From positions 124,001-188,000 of the forward strand of contig NZ_CACVAF010000002.1 in NCBI RefSeq assembly GCF_902726565.1: a stretch of 64,000 nucleotides of DNA, given 5' to 3'. This document shows positions 18,358 through 27,345 of this stretch, in pieces (position 1 is the first letter of the stretch; each line of letters starts with the position of its first letter). The position numbers and the translations under genes were made by a program. The notes below the pieces were generated by a model. It ran no database searches. It saw only the letters and a list, made by a program, of their open reading frames with translations, and had not been told where the DNA came from. The stretch comes from Yersinia vastinensis. Lineage in GTDB: Bacteria; Pseudomonadota; Gammaproteobacteria; Enterobacterales; Enterobacteriaceae.

Positions 18358-18993
18358 CTATGCTGCCTCGTATTGTGCCGCCTTGGGGGAACGAATATGT
18401 ATCTCAAACCATTCGATAAGCTCACTGCGCATCATCAGTGGCAGCACAGCAGAGTGATGGCCACTGATTGCCCCCGCTAAAGCCAGCAAAACATTCACCC
18501 CGAGTGAGCGCCTTAAAGTACGCAATTTAAGGTAACAGCGTTTAGCCCCCTCAAGGCGCAACTCATCCGCACTTGTAATCCCAGCTTTCCATAAGAGCCG
18601 TTCGAGGCTAGCACTGATATTGGGCAAGTCTTTCAAACGAATAGAGGAACTATTCTTACTGAGAACCTCGGTTTTGGCGCCTTGATGGGCCTGCCAGACA
18701 AAATTACGCAGAACGAGGTCATCATCCCACAATATTGTATCTACCCAATAATAACGCAGTAAAACAGGAAGCCCACGTTTGGCATACACAAGATTGGCCA
18801 TTCCTCTGAGGCGAAAGCGGTATTCAATCTGGTCATTCGCTCGTAAATAAAGTTCCCCCTCCGAGACCACAGCAAACATAATACCGTTGGCTAGTAGGCC
18901 ATAACCGCCAAATTGTGAGCGAGCAGCGATTTGACCTAAAAAATCAAAACGAGATTGCGCCCGCCTTATCATGTTTTCTGATACGTATTTCAT
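18358..18993 (-). CDS. sxy: Sxy/TfoX, competence and CRP-S regulon coactivator
   Basis: A 211-residue protein from the ATG at 18993 with AAGGAG before it; the in-frame extension to 19131 has no ribosome site. It has an N-terminal TfoX domain (FLGQIAARSQFGGYGLLANGIMFAVVSEGELYLRA) and a C-terminal TfoX helix-hairpin domain (RLKDLPNISASLERLLWKAGITSADELRLEGAKRCYLKLR). Sxy acts with CRP at CRP-S promoters of DNA-uptake genes. E. coli has the same sulA-sxy-yccS arrangement. Moderately diverged from E. coli Sxy (209 residues). Confidence 0.93.
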   Translation of the reverse strand: MKYVSENMIRRAQSRFDFLGQIAARSQFGGYGLLANGIMFAVVSEGELYLRANDQIEYRFRLRGMANLVYAKRGLPVLLRYYWVDTILWDDDLVLRNFVWQAHQGAKTEVLSKNSSSIRLKDLPNISASLERLLWKAGITSADELRLEGAKRCYLKLRTLRRSLGVNVLLALAGAISGHHSAVLPLMMRSELIEWFEIHIRSPKAAQYEAA

Positions 18994-19184
18994 TACTACT
19001 CCTTTAGTAAAAATCTGACCTATCGTCCCTGTTTTGTTGCAATAAGTGTAAGAGGAACAACTAATTAAAAAATACGCAATATAGCTAACCGAGCCAAACA
19101 CAAAATGGTTTTGCGCCCATTTACATCGCAATAATGCGAAGCGCCTTGTAAAAATTTAGTTGATCTTCGAACAAACAGTGACTA

Positions 19185-19200
19185 CTGTATATACATACAG
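19185..19200 (+). promoter_or_regulatory. LexA (SOS) box of sulA
   Basis: CTGTATATACATACAG fits the LexA consensus CTG-N10-CAG with an AT-rich alternating centre, in extended context TA...CA. It ends 22 bp before the sulA ATG and so should cover the promoter. Confidence 0.93.
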
Positions 19201-19222
19201 CACACTACAGGCGAGGTTCATA

Positions 19223-19729
19223 ATGCGTACTCAATCACTAAAACCTTATCATGCTAATTATCATTCTCTTCTTACCGGAAATACGCAGGAGCGAGTTGAT
19301 GCACCAACAGATAGTGGCCTTATCAGTGAACTTGTGTACAGTGAAAACCAGCCTGCGGTAACCCAGCTATTGCTTCCTCTATTACAGCAATTAGGCAAGC
19401 AATCACGGTGGCTCCTATGGTTAACACCACAACAAAAATTAAGCCGCTCATGGATACAGCAATCTGGTTTGCCCGTGAGTAAAATCGTTCAGGTAAGGCA
19501 GATAAATCCATTATCAACCGTCGATGCGATGGAAAAAGCCTTGTTGACAGGAAATTATAGTGTCGTTCTTGGTTGGCTACCGGAGTTGTCAGAAAATGAT
19601 CGTATCCGATTACGTTTGGCAGCAAAGTTAGGGAATGCTTATGGGTTTGTGATGCATCCTTTGGATGACACAAAATCGAATCAAGGACAGTGCGCAACGT
19701 TAAAAATTCATTCTTCTTTGTATCATTAA
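19223..19729 (+). CDS. sulA: SulA, SOS cell-division inhibitor
   Basis: A 168-residue protein from the ATG at 19223 (E. coli 169); the in-frame TTG at 19160 lies upstream of the LexA box and is rejected. SulA binds FtsZ and blocks Z-ring formation during the SOS response, and is then degraded by Lon. Conserved segments are [27 protein letters not shown] (about 35-61), [31 protein letters not shown] and [22 protein letters not shown]. The tail after 145 is basic and ends KIHSSLYH. Placement between sxy and ompA is as in E. coli. Confidence 0.95.
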   Translation: MRTQSLKPYHANYHSLLTGNTQERVDAPTDSGLISELVYSENQPAVTQLLLPLLQQLGKQSRWLLWLTPQQKLSRSWIQQSGLPVSKIVQVRQINPLSTVDAMEKALLTGNYSVVLGWLPELSENDRIRLRLAAKLGNAYGFVMHPLDDTKSNQGQCATLKIHSSLYH

Positions 19730-19917
19730 GTAAATTTAGGATTTATCCCATGAATTTTTACAATATTTAGCGCTTACTCCTGCAAAATCGGCATAAAGCG
19801 AGTCAGAATGCGGCTTACAGCAAAAAATAACGTCTAGAAAAAGCTGCCTTTTACCGCTAAATCGTTAAAGATTATGCACAATTTCGTTTTTTTTTCAGGC
19901 GGTTTATCACATCACAC

Positions 19918-19945
19918 TTGTAACTTTCTCGCCACGTTGTAGACT
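19918..19945 (+). promoter_or_regulatory. ompA promoter and long 5' leader
   Basis: TTGTAA (19918-19923), 16-bp spacer, TAGACT (19940-19945). The surrounding CACACTTGTAACTTTC and GTTGTAGACTTTACATCGCC are, from memory, nearly the E. coli ompA promoter. Transcription from about 19952 leaves a leader of about 135 nt, similar to the stabilising E. coli ompA leader (133 nt). The rest of the 19730-20086 gap shows no gene. Confidence 0.7.
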
Positions 19946-20086
19946 TTACATCGCCAAGGTTGCTCTAAAACGCCAAATTATACTGGCAGCGTGATTAACG
20001 GGAGCGCGAATACCTTGACGAAGAATTTTAACCAAGGGCTTAGCTTTTAAAGCTCATTGCCTATTTGGATGATAACGAGGCGTAAA

Positions 20087-21160
20087 ATGAAAAAGACAGC
20101 TATCGCATTAGCAGTGGCACTGGCTGGTTTCGCTACAGTAGCGCAAGCCGCACCGAAAGATAACACCTGGTACACCGGTGGTAAACTGGGCTGGTCCCAG
20201 TATCAAGATACTGGCACTGGCGGTATCTATGGCGACCTTGGCAACGACGGTCCTACCCATAAAGACCAATTAGGTGCTGGTGCGTTCTTGGGTTACCAAG
20301 CCAACCAATACCTGGGCTTTGAAATGGGATACGACTGGCTTGGCCGTATGCCTTACAAAGGCGACGTTCGTAACGGCGACTTTAAAGCACAAGGCGTTCA
20401 GCTGGCTGCTAAACTGAGCTACCCAATTGCTCAGGACTTGGACCTGTACACCCGTCTGGGTGGCCTGGTTTGGCGTGTAGACTCAAGCGCGTTTGACGCG
20501 ACTTCTGGCGCACGTTCTAGCAACCATGACACCGGTGTATCTCCACTGGTAGCTCTGGGTGCTGAATACGCGTGGACCAAAAACTGGGCTACTCGTATGG
20601 AATACCAATGGGTTAGCAACATCGGTGATAAAGGTACCGTTGGTGCTCGTCCAGACAACGGCATGCTGAGCGTAGGTGTTTCTTACCGTTTCGGTCAGGA
20701 CGATGCAGTAGCTCCAGTAGCTCCAGCTCCAGCTCCAGCTCCAGTTGTTGACACTAAGCGCTTCACTCTGAAATCAGACGTGCTGTTCGCTTTCAACAAG
20801 TCAACTCTGAAACCAGAAGGCCAGCAAGCTCTGGACCAACTGTATTCACAGCTGAGCTCTATCGATCCTAAAGACGGTTCTGTAGTTGTTCTGGGCTTTG
20901 CTGACCGTATCGGTCAACCAGCTCCTAACTTAGCTCTGTCTCAACGTCGTGCTGACAGCGTGCGTGACTACCTGGTTTCTAAAGGTATCCCTGCTGACAA
21001 AATCACCGCACGCGGTGAAGGTCAAGCAAACCCAGTTACAGGCAACACCTGTGACAACGTGAAACCACGTGCTGCTCTGATCGAGTGCTTGGCACCAGAT
21101 CGTCGCGTAGAGATCGAAGTTAAAGGCTACAAAGAAGTTGTAACTCAGCCACAGGCTTAA
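20087..21160 (+). CDS. ompA: Outer-membrane protein A
   Basis: A 357-residue precursor. The ATG at 20087 begins the signal peptide [21 protein letters not shown], cut before [11 protein letters not shown]; an in-frame start at 20057 is rejected. The N-terminal half is the 8-stranded barrel, ending [10 protein letters not shown] Pro-Ala hinge ([14 protein letters not shown]) follows, then the periplasmic OmpA/peptidoglycan-binding domain with [39 protein letters not shown] and RRVEIEVKG; the two Cys residues (NTCDN, IECLA) form the known disulfide. OmpA anchors the outer membrane to peptidoglycan. Codon use is strongly biased, as expected for a very abundant protein. Confidence 0.98.
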   Translation: MKKTAIALAVALAGFATVAQAAPKDNTWYTGGKLGWSQYQDTGTGGIYGDLGNDGPTHKDQLGAGAFLGYQANQYLGFEMGYDWLGRMPYKGDVRNGDFKAQGVQLAAKLSYPIAQDLDLYTRLGGLVWRVDSSAFDATSGARSSNHDTGVSPLVALGAEYAWTKNWATRMEYQWVSNIGDKGTVGARPDNGMLSVGVSYRFGQDDAVAPVAPAPAPAPVVDTKRFTLKSDVLFAFNKSTLKPEGQQALDQLYSQLSSIDPKDGSVVVLGFADRIGQPAPNLALSQRRADSVRDYLVSKGIPADKITARGEGQANPVTGNTCDNVKPRAALIECLAPDRRVEIEVKGYKEVVTQPQA

Positions 21161-21175
21161 GTTTACGGCTTTCAT

Positions 21176-21205
21176 AAAAAACCCCGCTTTGCGGGGTTTT
21201 TTTTT
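21176..21205 (+). terminator. Intrinsic terminator after ompA
   Basis: AAAAACCCCGC-TTT-GCGGGGTTTT followed by a long T run. Confidence 0.95.
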
Positions 21206-21314
21206 ATCATCTAATTCTAAAAAAATTATTCAGCTAAATTCGATCATGCCGGATTTTTTAATCTCTTAATCGTGGTGTCTCAATGATCTTAATATTCAGT
21301 CATACCGAAACGGA

Positions 21315-21770
21315 TTAAATCTCCTTACCAAGAATATCCTGTAAGTCCTGTTTCAAGGATGACATTTTACTTTCATACTTCTCTTTGCGTTCAGCATCTT
21401 CAATTAGCTGAACTACCGTCTCTGACAGAGTGATACCGCGACGTCGGGCAAGGGCCGCTAAACGTTGCCATACCAAAAACTCTAAATCGATTGATTTCTT
21501 GCGGGTATGCTGATGTTCTGCATTAAAATGTCGCTTGCGTCTGGCACGGATCGTCTGCTTCATCCTATTGGCCAGTTGCATATTCATGTGGGTTTCAATC
21601 CATTCCAGCACTTTTACCGGCTCATTTTCAAGCTTCAGCAGCTGGTCGACAGCTTCCTGCGCTGCACTATTTTCGATATGGCGGGTAATGGCCTCACCTT
21701 CACGGTGTTTTTTTACCAAATATGCCCATTTCCAACCGCTTTCCAGATTTTCCAGTTGTTGATATTTCAT
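21315..21770 (-). CDS. matP: MatP, Ter macrodomain organiser
   Basis: A 151-residue protein (E. coli 150) from the ATG at 21770; the longer in-frame extension to 21809 is rejected by alignment. MatP binds matS sites, condenses the Ter macrodomain, links it to the divisome and excludes MukBEF from Ter. The N-terminal four-helix bundle ([22 protein letters not shown]) is followed by the DNA-binding ribbon-helix-helix ([30 protein letters not shown]) and the C-terminal coiled coil ([20 protein letters not shown]). mukBEF lies in this same window. Confidence 0.97.
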   Translation of the reverse strand: MKYQQLENLESGWKWAYLVKKHREGEAITRHIENSAAQEAVDQLLKLENEPVKVLEWIETHMNMQLANRMKQTIRARRKRHFNAEHQHTRKKSIDLEFLVWQRLAALARRRGITLSETVVQLIEDAERKEKYESKMSSLKQDLQDILGKEI

Positions 21771-21959
21771 CGTGAGCTCTTTAGTGACCGTGTAACTTAA
21801 CGCAAGCATAACAGCTTTACACAGAATTTCACCCTACTAAAAGCACATGATTCGTTTATTTTTTGTACGGAACACTGTCGATATCTTACTCCTTACCATC
21901 AACTACCACTCTACGTATATGCAGTCTGCTTTATTCTTGTATAATCGCACTTTCCCTTT

Positions 21960-23732
21960 TTGACGATTGCATCTATCACTTTGACCAATAACAGACTTGA
22001 ATGGCAGTCACTGCTGCCGAACACAACGCCATATGAAGCGTTATTTGCTACTGCCTCCCAGTTGGAACCTGTTCCTTTCGCGGCAATTCAACCCCGGTTA
22101 GAAAATGGCATGACATTATTCTGTCATCCACAATTTAAACCGCGTTTTATGCTGATCAAAGCACAGGAAAGTACTGAGTACTTGGCATTGATCGCCCAAG
22201 CTGTTAAAGAGCTGCAACCTGAGGCCGCTGCCCTGTTTGGCGGTGATTATCAGGTGCATGGTCACCAAGTCACTTGGCAACCAGCACAGCGTGGTGACGA
22301 GCCGTTTGCGGCTATCTCACGCTGTCTCTATCAGGAGTGGGTCGAGCCAGAACAGCTATTTGGTTGTGTCAGGTGGCATAAAGATCAAATCAGTCTACAA
22401 CCCGGTTTGGTTCACCAGGCTAATGGCGGCATATTGATCTTGTCGGTGCGTTCACTGCAGGCGCAGCCATTAATGTGGCTACGGCTAAAGCAGATGATTG
22501 TTCAGCAACGCTTTGACTGGCTGTCACCGGATGAAACCCGCCCTCTGCCTGTGCATATTCCCTCTATGCCACTCGATTTACGCCTGATCCTTGTGGGTGA
22601 CCGCTTAGGACTAGGCGACTTCCATGACATGGAACCCGAGTTGGGTGAGTTGGCCATTTATGGCGAGTTCGAAGTTGAACTACCGCTGGTCGATATTGAT
22701 GGCATGACTTTATGGTGTGGTTACATCAATACACTGTTGCAGCAAAAACAGTTGCCGTCATTATCTGCCGATGCTTGGCCTGTGCTCTTTCGGCAAGCGG
22801 TACGTTATAGCGGTGACCAGGGTAGCCTGCCATTGTGTCCACAATGGCTAACTCGCATACTTGCTGAAGCAGCGCTTTATACTGAAGAAAACATCATCAC
22901 TGCTAATGCGCTCGAGACTGCACAGAATGCCCGCGATTGGCGCAATAGCTACCTTGCCGAACGGATGCAAGATGAGATTGAGCTGGGGCAAATACTGGTC
23001 GAGACCGAAGGGCAAGTTGTTGGTCAAATTAATGGTCTGTCAGTATTGGAATATCCTGGGCATCCTTATGCCTTTGGCGAACCCGCACGTATCAGTTGCG
23101 TCGTCCATTTAGGTGACGGCGAATTCGTTGATGTGGAGCGGAAAGCAGAACTGGGCGGCAATATTCATGCTAAAGGCATGATGATTATGCAAGCCTTCTT
23201 GATTTCAGAATTGGAGCTTGATCAGCCGCTCCCCTTCTCAGCCTCTATTGTTTTTGAACAATCCTATGGTGAGGTTGATGGCGATAGTGCATCGCTGGCA
23301 GAGCTTTGTGCCCTGATCAGTGCCCTTTCACAGCAGCCAATCAATCAACAAATCGCCGTGACAGGTTCGGTCGACCAATTTGGTAATGTACAACCTATTG
23401 GTGGTGTGAATGAAAAGATCGAAGGTTTCTTCGAGGCTTGCCAACGCCGTGGACTAACGGGTAATCAAGGGGTTATCTTACCCACAACGAATGTCCGTCA
23501 TTTGTGTTTGAATCAAGCAGTGGTTGATGCGGTGCAGAACGGTCAATTCCATTTGTGGGCTGTGGATACAGCCGCTGAAGCATTACCGTTGTTAACGGGT
23601 GTGATTTATGCCGATGAGCAACAACCCAGCTTGTTAGGTATAATTCAAGAGCGAATCTCACAAGTAAATCCGCAGGACAGGCACCGTTGGCCATGGCCAC
23701 TACGTTGGCTGAACTGGTTCAACCAGGGCTGA
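21960..23732 (+). CDS. lonH: LonH (YcbZ), Lon-2-type protease without AAA motor motifs
   Basis: A 590-residue protein (E. coli YcbZ 586). The frame has no ATG until residue 51, and the N-terminus MTIASITL resembles E. coli MTI, so TTG at 21960 is chosen. The C-terminal Lon peptidase domain holds the Ser-Lys dyad: [21 protein letters not shown] (Ser) and [21 protein letters not shown] (Lys). The central region [18 protein letters not shown] and [25 protein letters not shown] matches the family; I see no Walker A motif. A TATAAT at 21940-21945 lies only 14 bp before the TTG, so the mRNA may be almost leaderless. Its stop lies inside the fabA FadR operator. Confidence 0.88.
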   Translation: MTIASITLTNNRLEWQSLLPNTTPYEALFATASQLEPVPFAAIQPRLENGMTLFCHPQFKPRFMLIKAQESTEYLALIAQAVKELQPEAAALFGGDYQVHGHQVTWQPAQRGDEPFAAISRCLYQEWVEPEQLFGCVRWHKDQISLQPGLVHQANGGILILSVRSLQAQPLMWLRLKQMIVQQRFDWLSPDETRPLPVHIPSMPLDLRLILVGDRLGLGDFHDMEPELGELAIYGEFEVELPLVDIDGMTLWCGYINTLLQQKQLPSLSADAWPVLFRQAVRYSGDQGSLPLCPQWLTRILAEAALYTEENIITANALETAQNARDWRNSYLAERMQDEIELGQILVETEGQVVGQINGLSVLEYPGHPYAFGEPARISCVVHLGDGEFVDVERKAELGGNIHAKGMMIMQAFLISELELDQPLPFSASIVFEQSYGEVDGDSASLAELCALISALSQQPINQQIAVTGSVDQFGNVQPIGGVNEKIEGFFEACQRRGLTGNQGVILPTTNVRHLCLNQAVVDAVQNGQFHLWAVDTAAEALPLLTGVIYADEQQPSLLGIIQERISQVNPQDRHRWPWPLRWLNWFNQG

Positions 23733-23744
23733 TCGGACTTGCTC
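23727..23744 (+). promoter_or_regulatory. FadR activator site of fabA
   Basis: GGCTGATCGGACTTGCTC is close to the E. coli fabA FadR site (recalled as AACTGATCGGACTTGTTC). It overlaps the lonH stop codon and the fabA -35 TTGCTC (23739-23744). Confidence 0.8.
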
Positions 23745-23767
23745 GGCGTACAGCTGTACGCTATTCT
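23739..23767 (+). promoter_or_regulatory. fabA promoter
   Basis: -35 TTGCTC (23739-23744), 17-bp spacer, -10 TATTCT (23762-23767). The transcript starts near 23774. Confidence 0.7.
23746..23761 (+). promoter_or_regulatory. FabR repressor palindrome of fabA
   Basis: GCGTACAGCTGTACGC is a perfect 16-bp palindrome of the FabR type (AGCGTACA ... TGTACGCT), filling the spacer between the fabA -35 and -10. Confidence 0.85.
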
Positions 23768-23800
23768 GCGCACTTCATTAAAATAAGGCTTACTGAGAAC

Positions 23801-24319
23801 ATGGTAGATAAACGCGAATCCTATACGAAAGAAGACCTTGAAGCATCAGGCCGTGGCGAACTGTTTGGTGCTGGCGGGCCACCATTGCCGGCAGGCAATA
23901 TGTTAATGATGGACCGTGTCGTTAAAATGACAGAAGACGGCGGCCTCTATAACAAAGGTTATGTGGAAGCGGAACTGGATATTAATCCAGATCTATGGTT
24001 CTTCGGTTGCCATTTTATCGGCGATCCAGTAATGCCCGGCTGTCTGGGCCTTGATGCCATGTGGCAGTTAGTTGGTTTCTATCTTGGCTGGCTGGGTGGC
24101 GAAGGCAAAGGCCGCGCCTTGGGTGTCGGTGAAGTGAAGTTTACTGGTCAGGTACTGCCTGACGCCAAGAAAGTGACATATCGTATTAATTTTAAACGCG
24201 TGATTATGCGTAAATTGATTATGGGTGTTGCTGATGGCGAAGTATTAGTGGATGGCAAAGTGATTTATACCGCTACCGACTTGAAAGTAGGCCTGTTTAA
24301 AGACACTAACGCTTTCTAA
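23801..24319 (+). CDS. fabA: FabA, 3-hydroxydecanoyl-ACP dehydratase/isomerase
   Basis: A 172-residue protein, the E. coli length, from the ATG at 23801; the in-frame extension back to 23687 crosses the promoter and is rejected. FabA dehydrates 3-hydroxyacyl-ACP and isomerises trans-2- to cis-3-decenoyl-ACP, starting unsaturated fatty acid synthesis. The active-site His is in [25 protein letters not shown], with the partner Asp in GLDAMW. The start [23 protein letters not shown] is almost identical to E. coli. FadR and FabR sites show the usual dual control. Confidence 0.98.
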   Translation: MVDKRESYTKEDLEASGRGELFGAGGPPLPAGNMLMMDRVVKMTEDGGLYNKGYVEAELDINPDLWFFGCHFIGDPVMPGCLGLDAMWQLVGFYLGWLGGEGKGRALGVGEVKFTGQVLPDAKKVTYRINFKRVIMRKLIMGVADGEVLVDGKVIYTATDLKVGLFKDTNAF

Positions 24320-24469
24320 TCTTTTTATCCGTTATTCTGATGCAGGGGCAGTTAAATCCCCTGCATTGTTATCATGATGCCAATGGCATTTTTTTTACCG
24401 CAAGTGACTACAATAAATGTAGTGACTTGTTGGTAGCAGCCCGTGATATGCCATCATTCGAGGAGTGGT

Positions 24470-25012
24470 ATGCAAAGAACTCGCCTACAAGACATGCCCT
24501 GTCCAGTTGCCCGTGCACTAGAACGAGTGGGAGAGTGGTGGAGCATACTGATCATTCGAGATGCCTTTCAGGGACTAACTCGATTTGATGAATTCCAGCA
24601 AAGTTTACAACTTTCTCCGACCATCCTAACTCGTCGCTTAAAGTATTTGGTGGAAAGCGGCATCCTTGAAAAACGCCTCTACCATACTCGCCCTGTTCGT
24701 TATGAGTATCTGCTGACTGAACGTGGTAATGATTTCTTCCCGGTCATTGCCGCATTATTTCACTGGGGGAATCAGCATTTTGCCCCAGAAGGAACTGTGG
24801 CGATGCTCGCAGATAGCCGCACAGGTGTTCCTGTGGAACCTATCCTGCTGGACAACGCGAGCCGACAACCTATCCACGCACAAAATGTCACCCTCGCGGC
24901 AGGCTCCGTCAGGAGCGATATAATTAATAAACGGTTGGCACTGATGCAGGACAAACGATCAGCGGATGCCAGATACCCCTCTCATTCAATTAAGTCTCAA
25001 AAGGAAAAATGA
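24470..25012 (+). CDS. HxlR-family winged-helix regulator
   Basis: A 180-residue protein from the ATG at 24470, which has AGGAG at 24461-24465; an in-frame start at 24443 is less likely. The HxlR domain occupies residues about 8-105: CPVARALERVGEWWSILIIRDAF (the family N-terminal Cys), FDEFQQSLQLSPTILTRRLKYLVESGILEK and RYEYLLTERGNDFFPVIAAL. The C-terminal 70 residues are an extension (AMLADSRTGVPVEPILLDNA). HxlR proteins answer redox or electrophile signals, often through that Cys. Its stop overlaps the next gene's start (ATGA), so it is coupled to the FabF-like gene. Absent from the corresponding E. coli interval. Confidence 0.88.
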   Translation: MQRTRLQDMPCPVARALERVGEWWSILIIRDAFQGLTRFDEFQQSLQLSPTILTRRLKYLVESGILEKRLYHTRPVRYEYLLTERGNDFFPVIAALFHWGNQHFAPEGTVAMLADSRTGVPVEPILLDNASRQPIHAQNVTLAAGSVRSDIINKRLALMQDKRSADARYPSHSIKSQKEK

Positions 25013-26280
25013 TGAATACACGTCGTGTAGTAATTACAGGCATGGGAGTAGTTTCCCCATTAGGCTGTGGTACTGAGATAGTTTGGCAACGTCTGCTGGC
25101 GGGGCAATCAGGTATCCGTGTTCTACCAGATGAAATTGTTGACGATTTGCCGGCAAAAATTGGTGGGCAAGTCCCTACCCTTGCAGAAGATCCTGATGCT
25201 GGCTTCGATCCCGATAAAGCTGTTGCACCAAAAGACCAGAAGAAAATGGATCGTTTCATTGAGTTTGCAATGGCTGCGGCAGATGAGGCTATTGCTCATG
25301 CGGGTTGGCAAGCCGATGATTTAGAGAAGCAAGAGCGCACGGCGACAGTCATTGGCTCGGGTATTGGTGGATTTCCTTCCATCGCACATGCGGTTCGCAC
25401 CACTGATAGCCGCGGGCCAAAACGGCTATCGCCTTTCACTGTGCCCTCATTTCTGGTGAATTTGGCCGCTGGCCATGTCTCTATCAAGCATCATTTTAAA
25501 GGGCCGATTGGTGCCCCAGTGACGGCCTGTGCGGCAGGTGTTCAAGCGATTGGCGATGCGGTGCGGATGATTCGCAATAATGAAGCAGATATTGCGCTAT
25601 GTGGTGGTGCTGAAGCCGCGATTGATAAGGTCAGTCTGGCCGGTTTTGCCGCGGCTCGAGCCTTATCAACAGGCTCTAATGACGCACCAGAGAAAGCCTC
25701 TCGCCCCTTTGATAGTGCGCGTGATGGATTTGTAATGGGCGAAGGTGCTGGCCTGCTGATTATTGAAGCACTAGAGCATGCTTTGGCTCGTGGTGCACAA
25801 CCGTTGGCCGAAATTGTCGGTTACGGTACCAGTGCCGATGCTTACCATATGACTTCGGGCGCAGAAGATGGTGATGGTGCCTATCGTGCGATGAAAATTG
25901 CATTGCGTCAGGCAGGCATTGAACCAGCACAGGTTCAGCATCTCAATGCACATGCAACGTCAACCCCGGTTGGTGATCTTGGCGAAATCAATGCGATTAA
26001 GCACTTGTTTGGCGAGAATGCGACTTTAGCGATTACATCTACAAAATCAGCGACAGGACATTTACTGGGGGCGGCAGGCGGGCTGGAAACTATTTTTACA
26101 GTCTTGGCATTACGGGATCAAATTGTTCCAGCAACGCTGAATTTGGAAAATCTGGATCCTGCGGCTCATGGACTCAATGTGGTGTCGGGCCACGCTCAAG
26201 CCCGTGAAATCACTTATGCGCTTTCCAATGGTTTTGGTTTCGGTGGGGTCAATGCGAGCATACTACTGAAACGCTGGTAA
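25012..26280 (+). CDS. 3-oxoacyl-ACP synthase II (FabF-like, second copy)
   Basis: A 422-residue KAS II-type condensing enzyme with the complete Cys-His-His set: Cys in PVTACAAGVQAIGDA near 172, His in LNAHATSTPVGD near 312, His in TKSATGHLLGAAGG near 349. Two ATGs are adjacent (25009 overlapping the HxlR stop, and 25012); the second has better spacing to AAGGA. The segment DAGFDPDKAVAPKDQKKMDRF is an insertion-like stretch resembling alphaproteobacterial FabF as I recall it, which hints at transfer. The housekeeping fabF is expected in the fabHDG-acpP cluster, outside this window. Beside fabA and with its own HxlR regulator, it may adjust chain length or unsaturation. That is inference. Confidence 0.9.
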   Translation: MNTRRVVITGMGVVSPLGCGTEIVWQRLLAGQSGIRVLPDEIVDDLPAKIGGQVPTLAEDPDAGFDPDKAVAPKDQKKMDRFIEFAMAAADEAIAHAGWQADDLEKQERTATVIGSGIGGFPSIAHAVRTTDSRGPKRLSPFTVPSFLVNLAAGHVSIKHHFKGPIGAPVTACAAGVQAIGDAVRMIRNNEADIALCGGAEAAIDKVSLAGFAAARALSTGSNDAPEKASRPFDSARDGFVMGEGAGLLIIEALEHALARGAQPLAEIVGYGTSADAYHMTSGAEDGDGAYRAMKIALRQAGIEPAQVQHLNAHATSTPVGDLGEINAIKHLFGENATLAITSTKSATGHLLGAAGGLETIFTVLALRDQIVPATLNLENLDPAAHGLNVVSGHAQAREITYALSNGFGFGGVNASILLKRW

Positions 26281-26292
26281 GTACGATTAACA

Positions 26293-26322
26293 ACCTCCGC
26301 GATATGCGCATAAAGCGGAGGT
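26293..26322. terminator. Hairpin between fabF-like gene and rmf
   Basis: Perfect arms ACCTCCGC / GCGGAGGT with a 14-nt loop. It lies between convergent genes; U-tracts on both sides are weak (TGTT in one direction, TGTTAAT in the other). Confidence 0.5.
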
Positions 26323-26348
26323 GTTCCCTCAGTCTGACAGAGAGCCGC

Positions 26349-26516
26349 TTAAGCGGTCACAGCCCTGTCCTCCATGGCTTGTCGCCAACCTCCTAACCAA
26401 TGTGATCTGGCGTCTAAAGCTTGGTAAGGGCAAATTTCCCTTGAACGCCCAGAAATACCTGCTTGATACCCACGTGACAACGCCCTTTCCAAGCGATCTC
26501 TTTTCTGTCTCTTCAT
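26349..26516 (-). CDS. rmf: Ribosome modulation factor
   Basis: A 55-codon gene that is easily missed. It reads MKRQKRDRLERALSRGYQAG, then GRSREICPYQALDARSHWLG and ends MEDRAVTA. This is the E. coli Rmf sequence with few changes (55 residues). Rmf dimerises 70S ribosomes into inactive 100S particles in stationary phase under ppGpp control. GAGG lies upstream of the ATG (GGAAACGAGGC). The pqiC-rmf-fabA order is as in E. coli, except that the HxlR-FabF pair is inserted between rmf and fabA. A longer ORF in another frame over the same bases is a shadow. Confidence 0.97.
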   Translation of the reverse strand: MKRQKRDRLERALSRGYQAGISGRSREICPYQALDARSHWLGGWRQAMEDRAVTA

Positions 26517-26718
26517 GCCTCGTTTCCCTCATCTTTCTGTCTGGTGGAAAGAAAACAGTGACCACTTTATGTGCAGTCACAATTAAGTGATAGACCTTAG
26601 GAAACAGAAAAGCAATGCGCAATATTCACGCCAATGTCACATTTGTGAGCTAGGCACGCAGAATTAGCTAAGTGATTGATTTGAGATGAACGAAGGTAAC
26701 TACTTGATATTTATTGAC

Positions 26719-26763
26719 AACCCTCTTTCACGATAAATTCATTATTATCAATGAAAGAGGGTT
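26719..26763. repeat. Long stem-loop downstream of pqiC
   Basis: A 12-bp perfect stem AACCCTCTTTCA / TGAAAGAGGGTT (26719-26730, 26752-26763); the 21-nt loop can pair further (GATAA / TTATC). No T-tract follows on the minus strand, so it may be an mRNA end stabiliser or a Rho-dependent end separating pqiABC from rmf. Confidence 0.6.
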
Positions 26764-26784
26764 AGACCGATTTAGAACAAAATA

Positions 26785-27345
26785 TTATTTAACTTGTTGT
26801 AAACGAGCGGCAATCGTCTTAGCTTCCTGTTGCCACCCCTGAGCCAGAGTGCGAATAAGCGCATCATAACCGTCTTCGCTCTGTTTTAGCTCTAAATCGA
26901 ATGGCTGCTTAATCAGTTGGCCCTGATGTTTTAGTATCCAGACACCGCGGATGATAGCGCGCCCATCGTAGCGGCCATGAAAACCAGTGACAGTCACATT
27001 GAGAACATCCTGATCGCTATCAAGGGGTTGTGAAGACACCAACCACCCCGGCAACGCACTGCTCAGATTTGTCACCAACGTTTGCTGCAATTGCTGATCC
27101 AGTGGGCTGGCCCAAAGGTTGTTACTGGCTATCACATACTGCACATCGTTGGTTTGATACACCACTCCCGCTGCAGCAAGATAATCAGCAACACCGACAT
27201 GCTCAATCCATAATTGCCGTGATGCAACACTGCTACTTGCTGTTGCGGGTGCACTCAGCGCGGGCAATTGATAGTACGTCTTGCTCGGTTCGCTGCTGCA
27301 TGCGCTAAGTAATAGCGCGGCGATAACTGCCATCCATTTCATCAT
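26785..27345 (-). CDS. pqiC: PqiC, outer-membrane lipoprotein of the Pqi lipid-transport system
   Basis: A 186-residue lipoprotein precursor: MMKWMAVIAALLLSACSSEPSKTYYQLP, with lipobox LLSAC and Ser-Ser after the Cys, so probably sorted to the outer membrane. It is the ABC-type transport auxiliary (YmbA/PqiC) domain, with YYQLPALSAP, RQLWIEHVGVADYLAAAGVVYQTNDVQYV and NLWASPLDQQLQQTLVTNLSSALPG. It forms an outer-membrane ring docking the PqiB tube. The start overlaps the pqiB stop by four bases (ATGA). Confidence 0.95.
   Translation of the reverse strand: MMKWMAVIAALLLSACSSEPSKTYYQLPALSAPATASSSVASRQLWIEHVGVADYLAAAGVVYQTNDVQYVIASNNLWASPLDQQLQQTLVTNLSSALPGWLVSSQPLDSDQDVLNVTVTGFHGRYDGRAIIRGVWILKHQGQLIKQPFDLELKQSEDGYDALIRTLAQGWQQEAKTIAARLQQVK

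Noticed and set aside
20701-20750. Short tandem repeat (GCTCCA units) in ompA
   Set aside because: It encodes the normal Pro-Ala hinge of OmpA; not a separate repeat element.
26329-26622. 97-residue minus-strand ORF
   Set aside because: Shadow in a different frame of rmf, which has the recognisable protein.
26640-26660. CRP-like TCACATTTGTGA upstream of rmf
   Set aside because: The half-sites are in inverted order (TCACA before TGTGA) with a 2-bp gap, so it is not a CRP site.
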